Below, in pieces: positions 57,621-64,000 of a DNA stretch of 64,000 nt (positions are counted from its first letter, which is position 1; the number at the start of each line of letters is the position of its first letter). The notes under the pieces were generated by a model. The model was given only the letters and a program-made list of their open reading frames with translations. It searched no databases and was not told where the DNA came from. The position numbers and the translations under genes were made by a program. Where the stretch lies: assembly GCA_039720395.1 (NCBI GenBank), contig CM077823.1, positions 11,178,107-11,242,106 of the forward strand, in the 5' to 3' direction. The DNA comes from Liquidambar formosana. Taxonomy: Eukaryota > Streptophyta > Magnoliopsida > Saxifragales > Altingiaceae.

Positions 57621-59032
57621 TCGATATTTAAGTCCTTGCTGCCATCAACTTGATTCGAGTTGTTGACCCACCAAAACATGTTTAAAAAATCCACCAAAAA
57701 ATCTAGGGGACTCCCTCATATCCCTATTTCATGTGGTAAAAATTTCAGCTTTCGAAAAAATCGGTTGGTACCACTTTCAACCAATTATTCCAAGTATACT
57801 CAAATCTGGGCAGAATCTGTCTACCCCACTTTTCATGCTTCAAAAGCCCACTAAATAATTTCCAAAAATTCGCAAAAACATTGAGGGTGTTCCTTTAAGT
57901 GTTCCAAGTCATCCCACCAAAGGAAATTGCAAACAAAAATCTACAACTTCCAAAATGATTCAAAAACAGAGGCTGCTTCCAAAATGGCAGTCTCTGTTTC
58001 ATGGCCTCAAAAATCCAATCTTTTCAACTTAGAAAAATCCCCAAAAATTCACTAGTGTTCCTAAACATTTCTTTGATACCTCCATAAAAGGGCATAATTT
58101 TTAAAAATCATTCGGACCATGTTTGGGCCAATTTTCATACCACTGTCATTAAAAAAACACCACTGTTTTTACTAAGGAGGTCAAAGTAATTTACCCCCAC
58201 TTCATGGCTTTTAAAATCCCATTTCCTCAATCAGGAAAATTACACAAAAATTCTCAAATGATTTTTCCTACGTCCTTGACACCCCTTCAAAAGGAAATAG
58301 TTTCAAAAAATCGTTTTCACCATGATACGGTCACTTTACCACAACTGGTTTGGTGTAAATCTACACTGTTTTCATCCATTTCATGGCCATCCATCTTTCT
58401 CGACCCAGAATATTCCCTAAAAATTCCCAAGTGATTTTCAAAGTGTTTTAAACATTCCAAAAAAAGGGCATAAAATCTAAAAATCATTTGCACCTTGAGT
58501 CGGTCATTTTATCATGATTGGTTTCCATAAACTCCTACTGTGTTTTTTTTTTAGAAGTCATTTGCAAAAGTCTAAAGTTATTTATTGCCTAAACTCATTT
58601 TTATGAAACTCCTAAGCCTTGGGGCATTTTCATTAAACATTATTTCCAAATCAAACATGTTTTACACAATTTGCTTGACCCAAGGTTTGACAAAATGATT
58701 TCTAAATACAAGTTTATCAAAAACCAAGTTTAGGCAACTTCAACTATTTCCTCAAAGATGAATCTCATTCATATAAAATGGCCAAGTCAAGTTATGCTAT
58801 CTTTCTCAAAGAGAAAGTCCTCAATAAAGCATTTTCAATCCCATGTCCTTTAGTGGTTTATAAATGTTTCCAATGTTTATTAAAGATTTCATTTCAAATA
58901 AATGATTCGAATAAATCTTTTCATTAAATAAAGGACAAATCCACCTTGCAAAAGTATTTCTTCTCATGGAAACAACTTTCCAAAAACCATCATTCCATAA
59001 AGGCAATTCCTTTGCAGTTGTGATTAAACGTC

Positions 59033-59669
59033 ATTAGGTTACACTCTCCAAGGGCATGGTTTGATAAGTTCAATCAAGTAGCTGGTACATATGGGTTGAG
59101 GCGCACTATATGTGATCATTCGGTGTTTGTAAAACATAATGTGAAAAGTAGTATCATTCTTGCAGTTTATGTAGATGACATCATGATTACTGGCAAAGCT
59201 ATTGAGGGCATACAGTCTTTGAAATGTCACTTGAGTAAGCATTTACATATAAAAGACTAGGGACAACTTCATTATGTCCTGGGTATTGAAGTGGCCAAAT
59301 CAAAGGAAGGAATCTCATTATCTCAACGAAATTATGTAGTTGACCTTCTGGATGATACTGGTATGATGGGAACTAAGCCTGTTGATACTCCTACGGATCC
59401 CAATACATAGTTCAATAGAGATGATAGTGAAGCATTTGATGATCCAAGAAAGTATAGAAGACTTGTAGGGAAATTAATTTACTTGACTGTAACATGTCCA
59501 AACATTACTTTTGTTGTGGGAGTGGTGAGTCAGTTTATGCAAAATCTTTGACAAATTTGAAGAATGCTCCCGGTAAATGTTTAATTCTGAGGCCCTCGAG
59601 TAATTTGGAATAGTTGGTTTTTCAAATGGCAGTTGAGCAGAGCAGGTGATCAATTAGATAGAACGTCAG
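59033..59669 (+). pseudogene. pol: Copia reverse transcriptase, C-terminal part
   Basis: HSPRAWFDKFNQVAGTYGLR, then VYVDDIMITG (YVDD at 59168-59179), LHYVLGIEVAKSKEGISLSQ, YRRLVGKLIYLTVTCPNI and finally GKCLILRPSS. Stops at three or more places and a frameshift near 59550. The C-terminus is cut by the LTR at 59670. Confidence 0.85.
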
Positions 59670-60790
59670 TGTCAGGGTTTTGAAATTTTGGTTTTACCAA
59701 GCCTTTAATACCTAGAAGGGGGTTTGAATAGGTAATTTAAATTTTCTTATCCAATTTTTATTCAATCAATTCAAACCCTAAACGATATCAATCAATCACA
59801 CAATAATCAAACCATAAAGCAGTAAAAATTTGACGAGAATTTTTAGGTGGAAAACTCTAGCAGGAAAAAAACCACGGGACCTCGTCCAGATGAATCGAAT
59901 CCACTATGAAAGTAATTAGTACAAGACATAATACTTACAGACCCCATGGATTCAAGTAATTGCCTTCACTCCCACCTCACGGCTTCAGACACATCCGACC
60001 TCTTTCAAGTGATTCGCCAAGCCACAAGCTCGCAAGCTTGATCTCCATAGCAACAGCTCCAATAAACTGCGGCCACACACAATCAAAGATGTGTAAAAGG
60101 ATTGTAGTTTATGATAACTCTAGAACTATTGCATGAAAACCCTAAGTAGAAGTAGTCTAGAGAGAAGGAAGCAAAGTCTTACGTTCAATACCATTGGGGG
60201 AGATTTCCTTAGGTTTTCTCAATGAGTAGAATCCCTATATATATATAAATTCTACGACACTCCAACAAAAAGGGTTCAAAAATAAAAAACAAATAAAAAT
60301 TTTTGTCACTTAGCGCATCCCAATCAATTGAGATTAATACCCAATCGATTGGAATTAGGCAGTAGCTATATGAAAAAATTCAGCATAAATCCCAATTGGT
60401 TGAGATGATCCCAATCAATTGGAATGAAACCCAAATCAATTGGCTTCATGCAAAATCTAAAAAATGCTATTCTGTGCATTCCCAATTGATGGTATTAAAA
60501 TCCAAATCGATTGGTTTTAACCAGAATGCATATTAAGTTCCAAAATTGACCAAAAACCGTTTTAAACCATTTTTAAACCAAAACTAAGGTATTGTGAAGT
60601 CAAACAACTATCCTTCTATGGTCAATATGGTGTCTAGGTCACTTACCTGCTTACGATGTGAATGTGAGCTGAGTTGCTCCAAAACTCGAATCAATATAGC
60701 ACCTTGAATCCTCACCACCAACTCAAATAACCAAGATTCAACACAAACTTTTTGACATGGAATATGCTAATTAAAAACATAAACTTAACA
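59670..60790 (-). repeat. 3' LTR of a minus-strand SIRE-like copia element
   Basis: About 1121 bp; the minus strand starts TGTTAAGTTTATG and ends AACCCTGACA. A purine tract GCCAAAGGGGGAGAT directly precedes it (60791-60805), as in SIRE/Maximus elements, which shows this is a 3' LTR and not a solo LTR. Confidence 0.75.
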
Positions 60791-60805
60791 ATCTCCCCCT
60801 TTGGC
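60791..60805 (-). promoter_or_regulatory. Polypurine tract of the SIRE-like element
   Basis: GCCAAAGGGGGAGAT on the minus strand. A second AAAAAGGGGGAGA occurs about 300 bp upstream (top strand 61094-61107), as extra purine tracts often do in this lineage. Confidence 0.7.
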
Positions 60806-62560
60806 AATTTTGTGACAAAACCAACCTAAAACCCAACATGGGATATAAAACCTATTCCCAAACCACAAAATGGAACAAGTTCCAAACCTATGACTGAATT
60901 ACAACTCAATAAACCAAAAGATACATTACATGACCAAACTCAATAACTAAAACCAACTAAACCTTGAGATTCCAAGCAAGTACCTGTGATCTGCATGCAT
61001 AACATAAAAAAACAATACCCAAGCATAATATCACAGGATAGATTAAAGTAGAAACAAACAAGCTCAAGGTATGCAATACAAACTCAAATATATTCTCCCC
61101 CTTTTTTGTCATGAATTGACAAAGGAAATCACTTGTATAAAAGAATGAAACCACATCACTTAAAAAAGAGTAAAATCAAAGAATAACAAAAAGAACCATG
61201 TGATTTCATTAATCATCAAGCTTAAGGACATCATATAAGAGAGATGAAAAAGTCAAAGTAACACCAACAGTCCTAACCATGGCTTCATGTAACCTATATG
61301 AGCTAACACAAACCTAACAACATAAAGAAATCCTAAACTAGAATCTACGCTCAACACCACCAGAATAAACATCCTTATCATCAACATCCTCATATGAAGA
61401 GTCAAAATGATATAGAAAAGAATATATACTCTAGATCAAGGCACAAGAGATAACAACACTTGCACTTTTACACTCACTCTTAACTCCCCCTCAAATAATG
61501 CACCAAAAAAAATAAACAAAACATGTGCACTTGACAATACGAGGACATGTAAATATGTTCCACAAATATATAAAAAGAACCAAAATTTGAGACATCATTC
61601 CAAAATTTTAAAAGCACTTGAGTCATCAAAGACATAATAACAAATTTTCAATAAAGTCTATCACACTTATGCACGATTAGAAAAGTTATTCAGGAAAGTT
61701 CACATGTTAAGTGTATGATGCACTAACAATGCCAACGGGGTAGGTTGGCTAAAACCACTCATGCTAACCAAAGTCTATTAATTCCAAAGAAATAAAGAAA
61801 AAGAATTCAAACCATGTTAGAAACGAAAAGATTGCTTTTCACCCTCTTTCTTTTTCTTTTTCTTTTTCTTTGAGCATTGAGAATTCTTTTGTAAACAACA
61901 AGCTTTTGTACCTTTCCTATATTTTGCTCTTTTTTTTTTTTTTTTTTGGTACTTTATTCTCATTTTTTATTGAATATCGTCATCAATATTTTTTTATCAA
62001 CATGACGCCTTTCACACTTTCACGCAACCAGCCCTCTCCATGAATTACCTCACGTTAGCTTCGGACAACTTGAAGGTAGCCCTTTTCATAAGACATAGGG
62101 ACTTGTATAACATATTGGTCATTTAAATTCTTGCATCTCAAAGAAATTTTATGACATAAGTTCAACACTTCATAGAATTAGCCCATAACCCCAAAGTCAT
62201 ATGTCAGCAGTGCAGTGTAAAGTGAGTAGCATGTAAATTTCGAACTGCTCTACTAAGTGTGCTTAAGAGAGCGAGACTAAATATCAAATTTATCAATTTT
62301 TAAATCTCAACTCAATATGACAATCATGAACAATATAGTCTCAAAATCTAGTGGAAATCATATATAAGTAAAACACACAACTAACCAAGAAAAGCAAAGC
62401 ACACAAGAAAATCTTTTTGGTTTTTTGAATGTTTCAATTTTTTTTTTTATATCAATGAAAACTAAAAGCAAATAAACTCCAAAGAAAACCAAAAACACAA
62501 CTATAGGTAGTTTAAAGTCATTTCGGACTAAAGCCAACACAACTAATACCTTGCACAATG
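60806..62560 (-). other. Internal 3' region of the SIRE-like element, pol absent
   Basis: No RT, integrase or env-like ORF is recognised. The gag lies directly upstream on the minus strand, so pol has been lost by deletion. Confidence 0.55.
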
Positions 62561-63480
62561 CCTCTACCCTTGTCCTTTTGCATAACACTAACAAGTTGCG
62601 TAAGATATTCAGAATCTTCCTTCTTCCTCCATTCTTTTCTAGCAATGAATTTATTTCCATGAATACTCACAGCTTGTATAGAGTCTCTCATCGGATCACA
62701 AGAAGAAGTGTCTAATCCTTTATGGGCAATCTATCTCAAATCAGAAACCTCTCGACATAACTTAATAAGACAATCACCTACATTGTCCCAACTCAAGATA
62801 AGATTTCTAGTAGCCCTAGATAATCCATTCCTAAGATGAAAACAGTTAGGTCGAATGTGACCCACCTTACCACAATGATAACACACAGTAGTACTCTTAG
62901 GAACTGGTCTATCCCAAACATAAGGAATATCATACGCATTGAACCTCTTCACTTGCCTATGGAAGTCACTATCTACCCTCCTAAGTTCACTAGATAACTC
63001 TTGATTCTTCCTAAAGACTGGCATCTAGGTCTAATATGTTTTTTCAAGCCACAATAGACACAAGTAGGGACTCACTTTGAAGGCACAGTAGGAGGAAGAA
63101 TAACAGACTGAATTACTTGAGGTTCTTGAACCTTGACAAACTTGGTTTTAGATGAACTGAGGGTAACCCTATCATTGACAAATCCTTAACCACGTCTATT
63201 ACTAGAACTCTGATCTACTCTACATAGCTACACCTAACAACTTGTCTAAGGTCTCTTTACCCTTTGTCATCTTCTCAAGATCACCTATCTTAATCTTCAA
63301 GTCTTTCTCAAGATTTACTACTCTTAGCTGAAGACTCTTCCTGGACTCAAACAACTCAAACTTCTCCTTTTCAAATCGAACCACCTCATTAACAAGATGT
63401 GCTTTCTGAGTGCTCAATTGACTCTCATGAACCTTGGATTCAAACAATTCCATCTTTATAACGCTCAATGAAGCCTTTGT
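62560..63480 (-). pseudogene. gag: SIRE-like copia gag remnant
   Basis: The minus strand gives a coiled-coil segment (VRFEKEKFELFESRKSLQL, LEKDLKIKIGDLEKMTKGKE, then TLDKLLG), a run with stops, and a knuckle CYHCGKVGHIRPNC, intact CX2CX4HX4C; NGGRRKILNI near 62610 ends it. The KGKE.LDKLLG phrase and the knuckle are typical of SIRE/Maximus gag. Several stops and frameshifts; the N-terminal part is missing. Confidence 0.78.
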
Positions 63481-63501
63481 TTAAAACATATCAGTAAGAC
63501 G

Positions 63502-63687
63502 TTATAAGACACAAAACATAGTAGCGCTAGCATGGCAAACAGTGGACCACAGACCAGTTTCCCTAAGTTGGTGCTTAATAGATTCATGGCGGCCACCATC
63601 GAAGGTCAAGAATAGTGAGATAGTATTTCCGCTGTATAGACCAATTGCAATCGCACTCACTGCCACCACTGCTGTGCCCAACAATTT
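63502..63687 (-). pseudogene. Possible WAT1-related transporter exon
   Basis: After a minus-strand GACAG acceptor, TKLLGTAVVAVSAIAIGLYS plus GNTISLFL resembles the WAT1-related segment K..GT...V.GA......YKG. In WAT1 genes this precedes the exon found at 46785-46946, and both lie on the minus strand in that order, so they could be one gene split by the intervening transposons. The similarity is short and I am unsure. Confidence 0.33.
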
Positions 63688-63734
63688 GGTTTGGTTGCAC
63701 CTGTCTTTTATCATTACAAATTCTAATCTGTAAT

Positions 63735-64000
63735 AACCCCAAAATAAAATATAAAAACTTTAATCATAAATTAAATGACTTACAAACATAAAATTCCTGA
63801 TTAGCATATGGTACACTTGGTTTGAGAGTTACATGAAAAGCCATGAAGCAAAGAAGGTCAAGGCTGGACTAATTCCTAACATACAAGATGAGAAAGATGA
63901 TTGCGTTTCATTCAAAAGGTTTTGGCCTATGACAGTACTTTACATATAATAAATTGTAAGATTTTTTGCCCTTAGGACACATGTTAAGATGCAACTAATA
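63735..64000. other. Non-coding host DNA
   Basis: Nothing recognised. Confidence 0.4.

Larger units (their letters stand above)
53581..59032. other. Unclassified LTR-like DNA inserted in the copia element
   Basis: It begins TATAGACACCGAAATTTTG, close to an LTR-like TGTAGACACCG start. A promoter-like TACAAATACACCCCC near 55888 resembles the Tat LTR TATA region. There is no pol. It contains a SINE (54620-54732), a hAT MITE (55120-55741) and an AT-rich repeat of CGATATATCC phrases (57005-57620). It may be a large Tat or Athila-type LTR, perhaps partial; the right end near 59032 lacks a clear CA and duplication. Confidence 0.4.
49579..59669 (+). mobile_element. Decayed Ty1/copia element, interrupted
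   Basis: Pieces in order are a short LTR, initiator-Met primer site, gag, a solo LTR insertion, protease remnant and GAG-pre-integrase, a roughly 5.4-kb foreign block, and the RT end. Integrase and the first half of RT are gone, so the foreign block came with or after a deletion. The right end is cut by the SIRE-like LTR at 59670. Confidence 0.8.

Overview
This is repeat-rich nuclear DNA of a flowering plant, probably a eudicot; the species cannot be named from the sequence. The evidence is nested LTR retrotransposons of plant-only lineages (Ty3/gypsy Tat, Ty1/copia), hAT MITEs, tRNA-derived SINEs, a LINE fragment, T-rich GT-AG introns, and decayed pieces of plant genes (an 11S-globulin-like cupin and probable WAT1-related transporters). 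Nothing prokaryotic is present.

Positions 225-35626 form one nest. An outer Tat-family element (225-35626, target duplication CTAGC) has 3126-bp LTRs and only a gag gene; its pol has been lost, making it a gag-only (TR-GAG-like) non-autonomous element. Its 5' LTR carries a 1653-bp copia solo LTR on the minus strand (2525-4177, duplication GTTAC). Its internal region was split by a second, related, much larger element (8569-29517, duplication ACTAC). All three duplications are exact, and each LTR pair differs by only about four changes seen by eye, so the nest is very young.

The inner element is the main point of interest. On the plus strand it encodes gag-protease, then a 179-nt intron containing an AATAAA signal, then pol (RT, RNase H, a second archaeal-type RNase H, integrase) interrupted by two in-frame UAG codons. 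On the minus strand, between pol and the 3' LTR, it carries two intact genes: a 428-aa single-exon ORF resembling the Tat antisense-ORF family, and a 580-codon plant-mobile-domain (MAIN-like) gene that I reconstruct as seven exons, all joined in phase 0 at GT-AG sites. A GC-rich palindrome recurs at the LTR promoter and upstream of both antisense genes. The 3' regions of both elements hold arrays of short hairpins whose arms change in a compensated way.

Positions 35627-47000 are older host DNA: a segmental duplication (1-224 plus 35627-37046 versus 38445-40165) whose second copy keeps the empty insertion site, two matching promoter plus first-exon units on the minus strand, a 439-bp copia solo LTR, a SINE, a LINE RNase H fragment abutting a cupin pseudogene, and one well-preserved WAT1-like exon. 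Positions 48700-63500 are a second, older nest: hAT MITE, decayed copia element, solo LTR, unclassified LTR-like DNA containing a SINE and a second MITE, then a minus-strand SIRE-like copia remnant. A possible second WAT1-like exon lies at 63.5-63.7 kb.
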